Assembly: GCF_001665685.1 (NCBI RefSeq)
Contig: NZ_LZTB01000106.1
Span: forward strand, 1-64,000
Length of the DNA stretch: 64,000 bases
From: Mycobacterium sp. 852013-50091_SCH5140682
GTDB lineage: Bacteria > Actinomycetota > Actinomycetes > Mycobacteriales > Mycobacteriaceae
Direction of reading: 5' to 3'
The notes under the pieces are model-generated. The model was given only the letters and a program-made list of their open reading frames with translations. It was not told where the DNA came from and did no database searches. The position numbers were made by a program, and so were the translations under genes. This document shows, piece by piece, positions 35,298 through 46,961 of the stretch. The first letter of the stretch is position 1; each line of letters begins with the position of its first letter.

Positions 35298-36503
35298 ATG
35301 ACCCCTTCCCCAGGTAGGACGGTCTACCTCGATCACGCCGCCACCACCCCGATGCATCCTGCCGCCATCGAGGCGATGACCGCTGCGCTGGCCACCGTGG
35401 GTAACGCATCGTCCCTGCACGGATCCGGCCGACTGGCCCGGCGCCGGATGGAGGAATCGCGGGAGACGCTGGCGCAACTGCTCGGCGCGCGGCCCTCCGA
35501 AGTGATCTTCACCGCGGGCGGCACCGAAAGCGACAACCTCGCGGTCAAGGGCATCTACTGGGCCCGCCATGACGCTGAGCCCACGCGCCGGCGGATCGTC
35601 ACCACGCCGGTCGAACACCACGCGGTGCTCGACGCCGTGGAGTGGCTGGTCGAGCACGAGGGCGCTGACGTGACGTGGCTGCCGGTCGGCGCGGACGGCG
35701 CGGTATCGCCTGACGCCCTGCGGGCAGCGCTGCACGAGCACGACGACGTGGCGCTGGTGTCGATCATGTGGGCCAACAACGAAGTCGGCACCATAATGCC
35801 GATCGCAGAGTTGGCTGCGGTCGCCACGGAGTTCGGCGTTCCGATGCACAGCGACGCGGTCCAGGCGGTCGGTCAGATCCCGGTGGACTTCGGTGCCAGT
35901 GGACTGGCCGCGATGAGCGTGACCGCGCACAAGTTCGGCGGCCCCGCAGGTGTCGGTGCGCTGCTGCTGCGCCGCGATGTGGCCTGTGTGCCGCTGTTGC
36001 ATGGCGGCGGTCAGGAACGCGATATCCGTTCCGGCACACCGTATGTGGCCGGGGTGGTCGGCATGGCGACGGCCGCGAAGGTGGCGATCGACGGTATGGA
36101 GGTCAACAGCGCACGGGTTCGTGCGCTGCGGGATCGGCTGATCGAGGGGGTGTTGTCGACCATCGATGACACCTACGTCAACGGTGCCGCTGACGAGCAC
36201 AGGCTTCCCGGCAACGCCCACTTCACTTTCCGTGGCTGCGAAGGCGATTCGCTGCTGATGCTGCTCGATGCCAAGGGCATCGAATGTTCGACGGGCTCGG
36301 CGTGCACGGCAGGCGTGGCCCAGGCCTCCCACGTGCTGATCGCGATGGGCGCCGATTCGGCTACCGCCCGGGGTTCACTGCGACTGTCGTTGGGACACAA
36401 CAGCACTGACGCCGATGTTGACGCTGCGCTGGAGGTGTTGCCCGCGGCGGTGGAGCGGGCTCGGCAGGCTGCGCTGGCGAGCGCGGGAACGGGTCGGTCA
36501 TGA
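35298..36503 (+). CDS. iscS: Cysteine desulfurase IscS
   Basis: The 401-aa PLP enzyme removes sulfur from cysteine to give alanine and a protein persulfide. It starts [17 protein letters not shown] and has [14 protein letters not shown] with PLP Lys212, [23 protein letters not shown] (Asp/Gln to PLP) and the mobile loop [12 protein letters not shown] with the active Cys. Its length fits the IscS group. It overlaps mnmA by ATGA, so it probably supplies sulfur for tRNA thiolation as well as Fe-S cluster assembly. Orthologue of Rv3025c. Confidence 0.95.
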   Translation: MTPSPGRTVYLDHAATTPMHPAAIEAMTAALATVGNASSLHGSGRLARRRMEESRETLAQLLGARPSEVIFTAGGTESDNLAVKGIYWARHDAEPTRRRIVTTPVEHHAVLDAVEWLVEHEGADVTWLPVGADGAVSPDALRAALHEHDDVALVSIMWANNEVGTIMPIAELAAVATEFGVPMHSDAVQAVGQIPVDFGASGLAAMSVTAHKFGGPAGVGALLLRRDVACVPLLHGGGQERDIRSGTPYVAGVVGMATAAKVAIDGMEVNSARVRALRDRLIEGVLSTIDDTYVNGAADEHRLPGNAHFTFRGCEGDSLLMLLDAKGIECSTGSACTAGVAQASHVLIAMGADSATARGSLRLSLGHNSTDADVDAALEVLPAAVERARQAALASAGTGRS

Positions 36504-37570
36504 GGGTTTTGGTCGCGATGAGCGGCGGCGTGGATTCGTCGGTGGCTGCTGCCCGCATGGTCGACGCCGGTCACGAGGTCGTCGGCGTGCATCTGGCGCT
36601 GTCGTCCGCGCCGGGCACCCTGCGCACCGGATCACGCGGATGCTGCTCCAAGGAGGATGCCGGTGATGCCCGGCGCGTCGCCGATGTGCTCGGAATCCCG
36701 TTCTACGTATGGGATTTCGCAGACCGGTTCAAAGACGATGTGATCGACGACTTCGTCGAGGCCTACGCGCGCGGTGAGACCCCGAATCCGTGCGTGCGAT
36801 GCAACGAGCGCATCAAGTTCTCCGCATTGTCGGCCCGCGCCCTGGCACTGGGTTTCGATGCCGTCGCAACCGGGCATTACGCGCGCCTGCAGGACGGCAG
36901 GCTGCGCCGCGCGGTCGACGCCGACAAGGACCAGTCCTACGTGCTGGGTGTGCTGACCGCCGAGCAGCTGCGGCATGCGTTGTTCCCGATCGGTGACACG
37001 CCCAAGCCGCAGATCCGGGAAGAGGCCGCGGCTCGCGGCCTCGCGGTGGCCGCCAAGCCGGACAGCCACGACATCTGCTTCATCCCGTCGGGAGACACCC
37101 AGGCGTTCCTCGGCGCGCGGATCGGTGTGCGCCGTGGCTCGGTGGTCGATCCCGAGGGCACCGTGCTCGCCGAACACGACGGCGTCCACGGCTTCACCAT
37201 CGGACAGCGCAAGGGCTTGGGGATCCCGGGCCCCGGGGCCGACGGCAGGCCGCGCTACGTGACCGCGATCGACGCGGAAACCGGGACGGTTCACGTCGGG
37301 TCGGCCGAAGATCTCGAAGTGCGGCAGTTGGTGGGGGAGAACCCGGTTTTCACCAGCGGCGTGCCATTCGACGGGCCGGTGGAATGCCGGGTCCAGGTGC
37401 GCGCGCACGGCGGGATCACCGACACCGTGGCCGAGCTGCTCGACGGGCGGTTGGTGCTGAACCTGCGCGCCCCGCTGCGTGGTGTCGCCCCCGGGCAGAC
37501 CATGGTGCTCTACCGTCCCGACGCGGACGGCGACGAGGTCATCGCCAGCGCAACCATCGCACGCGCGTGA
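36500..37570 (+). CDS. mnmA: tRNA-uridine 2-sulfurtransferase MnmA (TrmU)
   Basis: This 356-aa enzyme 2-thiolates U34 of tRNAs for Lys, Glu and Gln. It has the PP-loop [28 protein letters not shown] with the first catalytic Cys, ATGHYARL, and [16 protein letters not shown] with the second Cys. A C-terminal beta-barrel (about 255-356) completes it. The ATG overlaps the iscS stop, coupling sulfur donor and acceptor. The bacterial order iscS-mnmA is conserved in mycobacteria. Confidence 0.95.
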   Translation: MRVLVAMSGGVDSSVAAARMVDAGHEVVGVHLALSSAPGTLRTGSRGCCSKEDAGDARRVADVLGIPFYVWDFADRFKDDVIDDFVEAYARGETPNPCVRCNERIKFSALSARALALGFDAVATGHYARLQDGRLRRAVDADKDQSYVLGVLTAEQLRHALFPIGDTPKPQIREEAAARGLAVAAKPDSHDICFIPSGDTQAFLGARIGVRRGSVVDPEGTVLAEHDGVHGFTIGQRKGLGIPGPGADGRPRYVTAIDAETGTVHVGSAEDLEVRQLVGENPVFTSGVPFDGPVECRVQVRAHGGITDTVAELLDGRLVLNLRAPLRGVAPGQTMVLYRPDADGDEVIASATIARA

Positions 37571-38577
37571 GCGCTTTCGCAGCGGCGACCGGTATCGGGT
37601 CGTGGCCGGGCACCGCCGCGCGGCAGGCCGCCGAAGTCGTCGTCGGCGAACTGCACACGCTGACCCATCTGGTGGAACTGCCGGCCCGCGGCGTCGGCGC
37701 CGACATGATCGGCAGGGCCGGGGCGCTGCTGGTGGATATCGGCCTCGACACCGTGCCGCGCGGCTATCGCATCGCACCGGGCCGCAGTGCTGCCCTGCGC
37801 CGCGCGGTGAGCCTGCTGGGCGAGGACATCGACGCGCTCGAGGAAGCCTGGGAGAAGGCCGGACTGCGCGGCAGCGGGCGGGTCGTGAAGGTGCAGGCGC
37901 CCGGGCCCGTCACATTGGCCGCTCAGCTGGAACTGCCCGGCGGGCACCGGGCCATCACCGATGCAGGCGCGCTGCGCGACCTGGCTGCGTCCCTGGCCGA
38001 GGGGCTGGCACAGCACCGCGCGGAGGTGGCGCGCCGGCTGGATACGACGGTGGTGGTGCAACTCGACGAGCCGTCGTTGCCGGCCGCGCTGGCGGGGCGG
38101 TTGACGGGCGTGACCAGTCTGTCGCCGGTGCATCCGGTTGACGAGGCCGTCGCCGTGAGCCTGCTCGACGGTTGTGTCGCGCGGGTCGGTGCTGAGACCG
38201 CCGTGCACAGCTGCGCACCCGATCTGCCATGGAAAGGCTTGTTGCGCAGCGCTGTTCACGCTGTCTCCGTCGACGTATCGACCCTCGCCCCAGCAGATCT
38301 GGACGGCATCGGCGAGTTCGTCGACTCCGGTCGCACGGTGCTGCTCGGGGTGGTGCCCACCGCGGCGCCCGAGCGCAGGCCGTCGGTCGAAGAGGTCGCC
38401 AAGGCCGCCGTGGCGGTGACCGACCGGCTCGGTTTCGCCCGCGAGGTGCTACGCGACCGCATCGGCGTCACCCCGGCGTGCGGGCTGGCCGGTGCCACGC
38501 CCGAGTGGGCGCGGATCGCTTACGGGCTGGTGCAGAAGGCCGCTGACGGTTTCGCGGCCGATCCCGAGGGAATCTAG
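37567..38577 (+). CDS. MetE/UroD-fold protein (Rv3015c-like)
   Basis: The 336-aa protein (GTG 37567 overlaps mnmA stop) resembles the C-terminal methionine synthase fold: [63 protein letters not shown] with a His and Cys, and [18 protein letters not shown] with a second Cys. The latter resemble the zinc-binding residues of cobalamin-independent methionine synthase. Substrate unknown. In M. tuberculosis the orthologue Rv3015c lies next to ligA but is separated from trmU by an esx/PPE block that is absent here. Confidence 0.78.
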   Translation: MSAFAAATGIGSWPGTAARQAAEVVVGELHTLTHLVELPARGVGADMIGRAGALLVDIGLDTVPRGYRIAPGRSAALRRAVSLLGEDIDALEEAWEKAGLRGSGRVVKVQAPGPVTLAAQLELPGGHRAITDAGALRDLAASLAEGLAQHRAEVARRLDTTVVVQLDEPSLPAALAGRLTGVTSLSPVHPVDEAVAVSLLDGCVARVGAETAVHSCAPDLPWKGLLRSAVHAVSVDVSTLAPADLDGIGEFVDSGRTVLLGVVPTAAPERRPSVEEVAKAAVAVTDRLGFAREVLRDRIGVTPACGLAGATPEWARIAYGLVQKAADGFAADPEGI

Positions 38578-38586
38578 ACCCCAGAA

Positions 38587-38602
38587 GCAACCAAAAGGTT
38601 GC
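38587..38602. promoter_or_regulatory. Operator copy 1: GCAACC-AAAA-GGTTGC
   Basis: A perfect 6-4-6 inverted repeat, followed by GCATAT. A near-identical copy starts 46 bp downstream, and an ArsR gene lies in the operon. A binding site for that regulator is the simplest reading. Confidence 0.65.
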
Positions 38603-38632
38603 GCATATGGGCGTTGGTGGTTACCGTAAAAG

Positions 38633-38648
38633 GCAACTGAAAGGTTGC
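38633..38648. promoter_or_regulatory. Operator copy 2: GCAACT-GAAA-GGTTGC
   Basis: This second copy has one mismatch in the arms, is followed by ATATAT and ends 4 bp before the SRPBCC ATG (38653). Its position would block transcription or translation initiation when bound. Confidence 0.65.
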
Positions 38649-38652
38649 ATAT

Positions 38653-39147
38653 ATGAGTACAGATCGAATCGAAAAAGAAGTTCTGCTGCGGGCCCCGCTG
38701 GACCGTGTCTGGCGCGCGATCAGTGACTCCGAGGAGTTCGGCCGGTGGTTCGGCGTGCGCTTCGACGGCCCGTTCGTCGCGGGCGAGGCGGTCAACGGTG
38801 TGATGACACCGACCGATGTCGACGACGCGGTGGCGGCAAGGCAAGAGCCCTACGCGGGCGAGCCCGGCAAGTGGTACATCGAGGCGGTGGAGCCGCAACG
38901 ACGCTTCGCCTACCGCTGGCATCCGTATGCCGTCGACCCCGACACCGACTATGCGGACGAACCCACCACGCTCGTCGAGTTCACGCTCGCCGAGACCGAC
39001 GGGGGAGTGCTGTTGCGCATCGTCGAATCCGGATTCGACGCGATCCCGGCCGAAAGGCGGGTTTCGGCGTACGAGGCCAACAGTGAGGGATGGGCCATCC
39101 AGGCCGAGTTGGTCAGCAAGTACCTCGCATTGGGCGAACAGGTGTGA
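38653..39147 (+). CDS. SRPBCC/AHSA1-family protein
   Basis: The 164-aa protein is the START-like hydrophobic-ligand fold: IEKEVLLRAPLDRVWRAISDSEEFGRWFG, YIEAVEPQRRFAYRWHP, TTLVEFTLAETDGGVLLRIVESGFD and GWAIQAELVSKYLA. These proteins are commonly coupled to ArsR regulators, as here (GTGA overlap). The ligand is unknown; binding of a small hydrophobic stress compound or a toxin-like role has been suggested for such pairs. Expression is probably controlled by the two operator copies directly upstream. Confidence 0.85.
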   Translation: MSTDRIEKEVLLRAPLDRVWRAISDSEEFGRWFGVRFDGPFVAGEAVNGVMTPTDVDDAVAARQEPYAGEPGKWYIEAVEPQRRFAYRWHPYAVDPDTDYADEPTTLVEFTLAETDGGVLLRIVESGFDAIPAERRVSAYEANSEGWAIQAELVSKYLALGEQV

Positions 39148-39482
39148 CCAGCGCAGGTGGGTTGACCGACCCGCTGTCGCCGGTTTTCAATGCGCTCGGC
39201 GACCCCAACCGGCTGCGCATCGTCACGCGGCTCTGCGACGGCGGTCCGTGCTCGACGGTCCAGCTGACCCAGGTGATTCCCGTGACCCGCCAGGCGGCGA
39301 CCAAACACCTGCTGTTACTGGAGGCGGTGGGCCTGGTGACCAGCGATCGCAAAGGGCGCGAACGCATTTGGCGCATCCAACCGGAGCCGTTGGCCGAGGC
39401 GAGCGACTACCTGTCGGCCCTCTCCGAGCGCTGGGACCGGGCCATCGACCGGTTGCGTGCCTTCGTCGAAGAGCCGCAGTGA
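39144..39482 (+). CDS. ArsR-family repressor
   Basis: The 112-aa protein has PVFNALGDPNRLRIVTRLCDGGPCSTVQLTQVIPVTRQAATKHLLLLEAVGLVTSDRKGRERIWRI, a complete ArsR winged helix. No metal-binding Cys cluster typical of metal sensors is evident: only two Cys occur, both close together (RLCDGGPC). It probably represses the SRPBCC-arsR operon from the twin repeats at 38587 and 38633. GTG 39144 overlaps the SRPBCC stop. Confidence 0.85.
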   Translation: MTSAGGLTDPLSPVFNALGDPNRLRIVTRLCDGGPCSTVQLTQVIPVTRQAATKHLLLLEAVGLVTSDRKGRERIWRIQPEPLAEASDYLSALSERWDRAIDRLRAFVEEPQ

Positions 39483-39485
39483 CGC

Positions 39486-41063
39486 TTACCGGCGGGCCCG
39501 CAGCTCTCGCCGCAGGATCTTGCCTGCCGACGATTTCGGCACCGCGTCGATGAACTCGACCTGACGCACCTTCTTGTACGGGGCCACCTGGCCGGCGACG
39601 AAGGCCATCACCTCGTCGCCGGTCAACTCCGCGCCGGGCTGCTTGACCACGAATGCCTTGGGGATCTCCTCGCCGGTCTCGCCGTCGTGCACACCGATCA
39701 CCGCGGCATCGGCGATGCCCGGATGCGTCAGCAGCACCGATTCCAGCTCGGCAGGCGGCACCTGATAGCCCTTGTACTTGATCAGTTCTTTGAGGCGGTC
39801 GACGATGTAGACGCAGCCCGTCGCATCCACCTGCGCGAGGTCCCCGGTGTGCAGGAAGCCGTCGGAGTCGATGGTCTCGCTGGTGGCCTGCTCGTTGCCC
39901 AGATAGCCGGCCATGACGTTGGGCCCCCTGAACCACAGTTCGCCCGTCGCGCTCAAACCCTCTGCCGGAATGCCGATTTCGGCTCCGGTGTCGGGGTCGA
40001 CGAGCTTGCTCTCGGCATTGGGTACGGTCCAGCCACACGAGTCCAGCGGCGCGACGGTCCCGATCGTGCCCAGCCCGCCGTCGGTCGGCGTGATGTGGCT
40101 GACCGGGCTCAGCTCGCTCATGCCGTAGCCCTGAACGACGCTGCAGCCCAATCGGTTGGCCAACGCATGACCGAGCTCGGCGTCCAGCGAGGCAGCGCCC
40201 GACATGATGCCTTTGAGTGAGGACAGGTCGTAGGAGTCGACGAGCGGGTGCTTGGCCAGTGCGACCGCCACCGGCGGAGCGATGTAGGCGTAGCTGCACT
40301 TGTGATTCTGAATGTTGCCGAGAAACTCGGCGAGATCGAATGACGGCATGACGATCAGCCGGGCCCGGGCGTGCAGTGCCGCGTTGAGCAGCACCGTCAT
40401 GCCGTAGATGTGGAAGAACGGCAGGACGGCCAACAGGCGGTCGTCGGCCTGCATGCCCTGCAGCGGCCTGATCTGCGCGACATTGGCGGTCAAGTTGGCG
40501 TGAGTGAGCATGACGCCCTTGGGGTTTGCCGTCGTCCCCGAGCTGTACGGCAGCGCCGCCAGGTGCGAGGCCGGGTCGAAGCTGACGTCCGGTGCGGCGT
40601 GCCCGTCGGGCAGTCCGGCACCGTCGAGCATCACCACCTGATCGTCTTTCAGGCCGGCCGCCGCGGCCCCTTCGGCGGCATGGGGCAGAAGGGCATTCAC
40701 GGTCACCAACAACCGGGCCTTCGAGTCGGTCAGCTGCTTGGCGATGTCCTTCGCGGTGAACAGGGCGTTGATGGTGGTCGCCGTCGCACCTGACCGCAGG
40801 ATGCCGTGAAACGCCACGGCGAAGGCGGAACTGTTCGGAGACAACAGCGCAACCACGTCCCCGACACCGATGCCGCGCGCCGCCAGCGCCCCCGCGAACG
40901 CGTCGATGCGGTCGAGGAGCTCCCCGTAGCTGGTTTCGGTGCCGGTCTTGGCGTCGACAAGTGCCACGCGGTCGGCGTCGGCGGCGCTCAGATCGGCGAA
41001 CAGGTACGCGTAGACGCTGACCGTCGGAATCTCGACATCGGCAAAGGGACTCGCAAAACTCAT
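39486..41063 (-). CDS. Acyl-CoA/4-coumarate-CoA-type ligase (FadD)
   Basis: The 525-aa adenylate-forming enzyme has YSSGTTANPKGVMLTH (ATP loop), YGMSELSP, ELWFRGPNVMAGYL, DGFLHTGDLAQVDATGCVYIVDRLKELIKYKGYQVPPAELE and PKSSAGKILRREL with the adenylation Lys. It activates a carboxylic acid to its CoA thioester; overall resemblance is to 4-coumarate/phenylpropionate-CoA ligases rather than very-long-chain FadDs. ATG 41063 follows TGGAGG. It is probably cotranscribed with the upstream YjbR-like gene (11-bp gap). Confidence 0.87.
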   Translation of the reverse strand: MSFASPFADVEIPTVSVYAYLFADLSAADADRVALVDAKTGTETSYGELLDRIDAFAGALAARGIGVGDVVALLSPNSSAFAVAFHGILRSGATATTINALFTAKDIAKQLTDSKARLLVTVNALLPHAAEGAAAAGLKDDQVVMLDGAGLPDGHAAPDVSFDPASHLAALPYSSGTTANPKGVMLTHANLTANVAQIRPLQGMQADDRLLAVLPFFHIYGMTVLLNAALHARARLIVMPSFDLAEFLGNIQNHKCSYAYIAPPVAVALAKHPLVDSYDLSSLKGIMSGAASLDAELGHALANRLGCSVVQGYGMSELSPVSHITPTDGGLGTIGTVAPLDSCGWTVPNAESKLVDPDTGAEIGIPAEGLSATGELWFRGPNVMAGYLGNEQATSETIDSDGFLHTGDLAQVDATGCVYIVDRLKELIKYKGYQVPPAELESVLLTHPGIADAAVIGVHDGETGEEIPKAFVVKQPGAELTGDEVMAFVAGQVAPYKKVRQVEFIDAVPKSSAGKILRRELRARR

Positions 41064-41074
41064 GGTGCCTCCAG

Positions 41075-43617
<2,543 letters not shown>

Positions 43618-43627
43618 CCGGTAGCCG

Positions 43628-43647
43628 ACGCAGATTGGTGTCTGCGT
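43628..43647. terminator. Hairpin after ligA, possible terminator or operator
   Basis: ACGCAGA (43628-43634) and TCTGCGT (43641-43647) are complementary around TTGGTG. No T-run follows. It could slow polymerase after ligA or bind a regulator of the promoter at 43665. Confidence 0.4.
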
Positions 43648-43664
43648 GATGATCAACGGCTGCT

Positions 43665-43670
43665 TAGAAT
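43665..43670 (+). promoter_or_regulatory. -10 box TAGAAT upstream of the Bat-like region
   Basis: TAGAAT fits the TANNNT consensus and lies 103 bp upstream of the GTG at 43774, leaving a leader of about 95 nt. No clear -35 is seen. It is the best promoter candidate in the ligA-43774 gap. Confidence 0.4.
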
Positions 43671-43773
43671 GCCTCCGAACGATAAAAGTCCCCGGCTCCT
43701 CGTGTGCACACAGTCGGGTCGCGGAAAGTGGGGGTTTGCCGGTGCGGCATGTACCGCGGTTGGGAGTTCTGCT

Positions 43774-45000
43774 GTGACGAACTGGTCAGGCGGTGACGGC
43801 GGCTACGGCGGACCGAGCCCGATCGGCGGCCAGGGCGATCAGGGCGGTGCCGATCCGTCAGGCGGTTGGCAGCCGTCCCCGCAGATGCCGTCGCAACAAC
43901 CGCCGGCCGCGCAACCCTGGGGCGCGCAGCAACAGCCGGCGTGGGCCGCTCAAGCGCAGCCCGGCTGGCCGCAACCCGGCACCCCGCCGCAGGTGGGGCC
44001 ACCGCAGTTCGACTCGCAGTTCGCAGGCTTCCCGCCACCTGGGGCCAAGCGCAATCGCAAGGCCCTGATCATCACGATCGGTGCGGGCGCGGCCGTGCTT
44101 CTGGTGATTGTGATCGTGGCCGTCGTCGCGTTGGTCGGACGCGGCGGTGGCGGCGGCTCCAGCGATTCCGCGGGCAAGACCGTGCAGGGCTATCTCGAGG
44201 CGCTCGCCAAGGGGGACGCCGAAGCAGCGCTGAGTTTCGGGGCCGACCAGCCGGCATCCAAGGAACTGCTCACCGACGAGATCCTCAAGTCTCAGGTCGA
44301 GAAGATGCCGATCTCCAATATCCGCATCCTGGGCGATGATTCGAACAACGGCATCGGATTCGGCTCGGTGCACGTGACCGCCAACTTCGGGGACCAGGTA
44401 TCCGACACCACGTTCATGATGAAGAAGTCGGGCAACAAGTGGAAGCTCGATTCCGCTGCGGTACGGCTCGATTACTCGACACAGGCCAGCAACAAGGCCG
44501 TCGGCACCCTGACCGCCTTCGGCAAGCCGATCGGCACCTCGGTGGTCTACGTGTTTCCCGGCTACGTCGACTGGGGCTCCAACAACAGCAATCTCAAGGT
44601 CGAGGGCAAGCCGCTACTGCTGGACTCATTGACGGGCTACGCGGGCGCCAACAGCCCCGAATTCTCGTTGAGCGATTCGGCGAACAGCAGCATCACCGCG
44701 AACATCAAGAGCCTGCTGGACGGCTGCGCCCGCTCAAAGTCGACGTCGCCGCCGAACTGCCCGCAGCGTCTCTATGAATACGGCGCCGTCGACGGCACGG
44801 TGGATTGGCAGGCCCCGGCACCGGACGGCGCCCAGATCAGTTTCTCCGAGTACTCGTTGTCGGCCAACGTCACGTTGTCCGGCAACTTCGGCTACTCGGT
44901 TCAGGGCCGCGACGGCGGGCGGATCACGGGCAGCGACAGCTTCACGCTCTTCGGTGACGCAGACCTGAGCCAGACTCCGCCGACGATCAAGTGGAGTTGA
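43774..45000 (+). CDS. Pro/Gln-rich single-pass membrane protein with extracytoplasmic DUF4878-like domain
   Basis: The 408-aa protein (GTG 43774 behind GGGAG) has a cytoplasmic Gly/Pro/Gln-rich region of 90 residues, a membrane helix at 97-121 and an outer part. The first 110 outer residues (GKTVQGYLEALAKGDAEAALSF ... WKLDSAAVRL) look like the lumazine-binding/NTF2-like DUF4878 fold seen in mycobacterial membrane proteins; a second domain of about 180 residues follows, including YVFPGYVDWGSNNSNL and one Cys pair. It is 56 bp upstream of moxR and probably part of the same cluster. Function unknown. Confidence 0.7.
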   Translation: MTNWSGGDGGYGGPSPIGGQGDQGGADPSGGWQPSPQMPSQQPPAAQPWGAQQQPAWAAQAQPGWPQPGTPPQVGPPQFDSQFAGFPPPGAKRNRKALIITIGAGAAVLLVIVIVAVVALVGRGGGGGSSDSAGKTVQGYLEALAKGDAEAALSFGADQPASKELLTDEILKSQVEKMPISNIRILGDDSNNGIGFGSVHVTANFGDQVSDTTFMMKKSGNKWKLDSAAVRLDYSTQASNKAVGTLTAFGKPIGTSVVYVFPGYVDWGSNNSNLKVEGKPLLLDSLTGYAGANSPEFSLSDSANSSITANIKSLLDGCARSKSTSPPNCPQRLYEYGAVDGTVDWQAPAPDGAQISFSEYSLSANVTLSGNFGYSVQGRDGGRITGSDSFTLFGDADLSQTPPTIKWS

Positions 45001-45056
45001 GCGCAACGACGCCGCATCACGTTTGAGTTTGCGCACACTACGGGGGGAGTAACTCG

Positions 45057-46061
45057 ATGACGACAGTCGCGCGCGTACAACCGAATCAGCATGAGATGGA
45101 AAGCGCCCATCGGATTGTCAGCGCGATAGCGCAGGTGTTCTCGACCAAGGTCGTCGGTCAGGAGAACCTGCGCGAATCGTTGCTGATCGGCCTGCTCACC
45201 GGCGGCCACATCCTGTTGGAGAGCGTTCCGGGGCTGGCGAAGACGACCGCGGCACGCGTTGTGGCCGACGCGATCTCAGGTGGCTTCAACCGGATCCAGT
45301 GCACGCCCGATCTGTTGCCCAGCGACATCATCGGCACGCAGATCTACGACTCGTCGTCTGGTCAGTTCGTCACGCAGCTGGGGCCGGTGCACAGCAATAT
45401 CGTGCTGCTCGACGAGATCAACCGCTCAAGCGCCAAGACGCAGAGCGCCATGCTGGAGGCGATGGAGGAACGTCAGACGACCATCGCGGGCAAGCTCTAC
45501 CCGATCCCTGAGCCGTTCCTGGTCATCGCGACCCAGAACCCGGTGGACCAGGAGGGCACGTATCCGCTCTCGGAGGCGCAGACCGACCGCTTCATGCTCA
45601 AGGAAGTGTTGCGGTACCCCACCCCGGCGGAAGAGGCCGAGGTCATCTTCCGGATCGATGCGGGTGTCTACGATCGCCAGGAGAAGCCGAGACCCGTTGT
45701 CGGACTGGATGATATGCGGCGGCTGCAGAGCGTGGTGCGCAGCGTTCACCTGGATCCCGTGCTGGTGCACTACATCACCCAGCTCATCGGGGTGACCCGC
45801 AACCCTGCGCAGTTCCTGCCGCCGCAGCTGGCGAAGTTGGTGCAGTACGGCGCCAGCCCGCGCGCCACCATCGCGTTCAGCCGTGCGGCGCGGGCCTCCG
45901 CGGTGCTGCAGGGCCGCAATCATGTACTGCCCGAAGACATTCAGAAGCTCGCCTACCGCGTGCTGCGACACCGGTTGATCCTCGGATTCGAGGCGACGCG
46001 GCTGGGCGTGACACCCGAAACGGTCATCGACGCTGTGCTGCAGTCGGTTCGCGTGCCCTGA
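45057..46061 (+). CDS. MoxR-family AAA+ ATPase
   Basis: The 334-aa ATPase starts behind GGGGGGAG. The P-loop is ESVPGLAKTT (55-64), Walker B VLLDEINRSSAKTQSAMLEAMEERQ (Asp119, Glu120), then sensor 1 ATQNPVDQEGTYPLSEAQTDRF, and the C-terminal lid (about 245-330) with SPRATIAFSRAARASAVLQGR. MoxR proteins act as chaperones that remodel or activate vWA-containing partners. Here it heads MoxR-DUF58-vWA-vWA-TPR, the classical Bat operon order. Confidence 0.92.
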   Translation: MTTVARVQPNQHEMESAHRIVSAIAQVFSTKVVGQENLRESLLIGLLTGGHILLESVPGLAKTTAARVVADAISGGFNRIQCTPDLLPSDIIGTQIYDSSSGQFVTQLGPVHSNIVLLDEINRSSAKTQSAMLEAMEERQTTIAGKLYPIPEPFLVIATQNPVDQEGTYPLSEAQTDRFMLKEVLRYPTPAEEAEVIFRIDAGVYDRQEKPRPVVGLDDMRRLQSVVRSVHLDPVLVHYITQLIGVTRNPAQFLPPQLAKLVQYGASPRATIAFSRAARASAVLQGRNHVLPEDIQKLAYRVLRHRLILGFEATRLGVTPETVIDAVLQSVRVP

Positions 46062-46091
46062 TCGCGCGCACGCGAGGAGCAGACGGGGAAT

Positions 46092-46961
46092 ATGGGCAAG
46101 TACCTCAACCGGGCCAAGCAGTACTTCGGTACGGACACCAGAGGCCTGCTGGAGGGCGGACGCTACGCACTGCTGCACACCAGGACACTCGAACTCGACG
46201 ACCTGCGTCCGTACGTGCCCGGCGACGACGTCCGGGACATCGACTGGAAAGCGTCGGCACGCGCGGGGTCGGTGCTCATCAAGCGGTTCGTCTCAGAGCG
46301 CCATCACAAGATGCTGTTGGTCGCCGATGCCGGTCGCAACATGACCGCCCTGACGCCGACCGGCGAGGTGAAACGCGAGGTCGCAACCAATGTGCTCGGT
46401 GCCATCGGCCTCATCGCGGTGGGCCGCAGCGACGAGGTCGGGATGGTGTACGGCGATGCGCGTGGTTCGGCGAACATCCGCAACCGACGTGGGGAAACCC
46501 ACATCGAGAGCATTCTCGAGCACTACTACAACCACAGCCTCGGTGAGGTCGGCGCGAGCGACATCGTCGCGCAGTTGGAGTTCGTCGCGCATGCGCATCG
46601 CAGACGGCTGCTGGTGATCGTCGTCTCCGACGAACCCGACGTCAGCCCCCGCCTCGATGCGGCACTCAAAGCGCTTGCCGGGCAACATGAAATCATCTGG
46701 CTGATGGTCACCGACATGCCTGCGGTCGGGGCCGACGAGGGGGAGCACGACGGGTTCGACGTGGCGACCGGACGGTTTGTGCTCAACGGCGCCACCCTCG
46801 GGCCCCGGGTCGTGGCCGCCTATCGGGCCGCGGAGCAGGCTCGCATCGCTACGTTGGACAGCTTCCTGTCCTCACACGAGGTCTGTTTCGCCCGCATCGC
46901 CGCCAGTGCCGAGATCCGGGACCGGATCGTCGACATGAATGAGGTGTTCGGCAATGCCTGA
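46092..46961 (+). CDS. DUF58 domain protein
   Basis: The 289-aa protein carries the DUF58 signature LRPYVPGDDVRDIDWKASARAGSVLIKRF (about 35-63), followed by a vWA-like fold: LLVADAGRNMTAL, EVGMVYGDARG and LLVIVVSDEPDV. No transmembrane helix is present, so it is cytosolic or peripheral. DUF58 proteins are obligate partners of MoxR in Bat operons. It overlaps the next gene by 8 bp. Confidence 0.9.
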   Translation: MGKYLNRAKQYFGTDTRGLLEGGRYALLHTRTLELDDLRPYVPGDDVRDIDWKASARAGSVLIKRFVSERHHKMLLVADAGRNMTALTPTGEVKREVATNVLGAIGLIAVGRSDEVGMVYGDARGSANIRNRRGETHIESILEHYYNHSLGEVGASDIVAQLEFVAHAHRRRLLVIVVSDEPDVSPRLDAALKALAGQHEIIWLMVTDMPAVGADEGEHDGFDVATGRFVLNGATLGPRVVAAYRAAEQARIATLDSFLSSHEVCFARIAASAEIRDRIVDMNEVFGNA

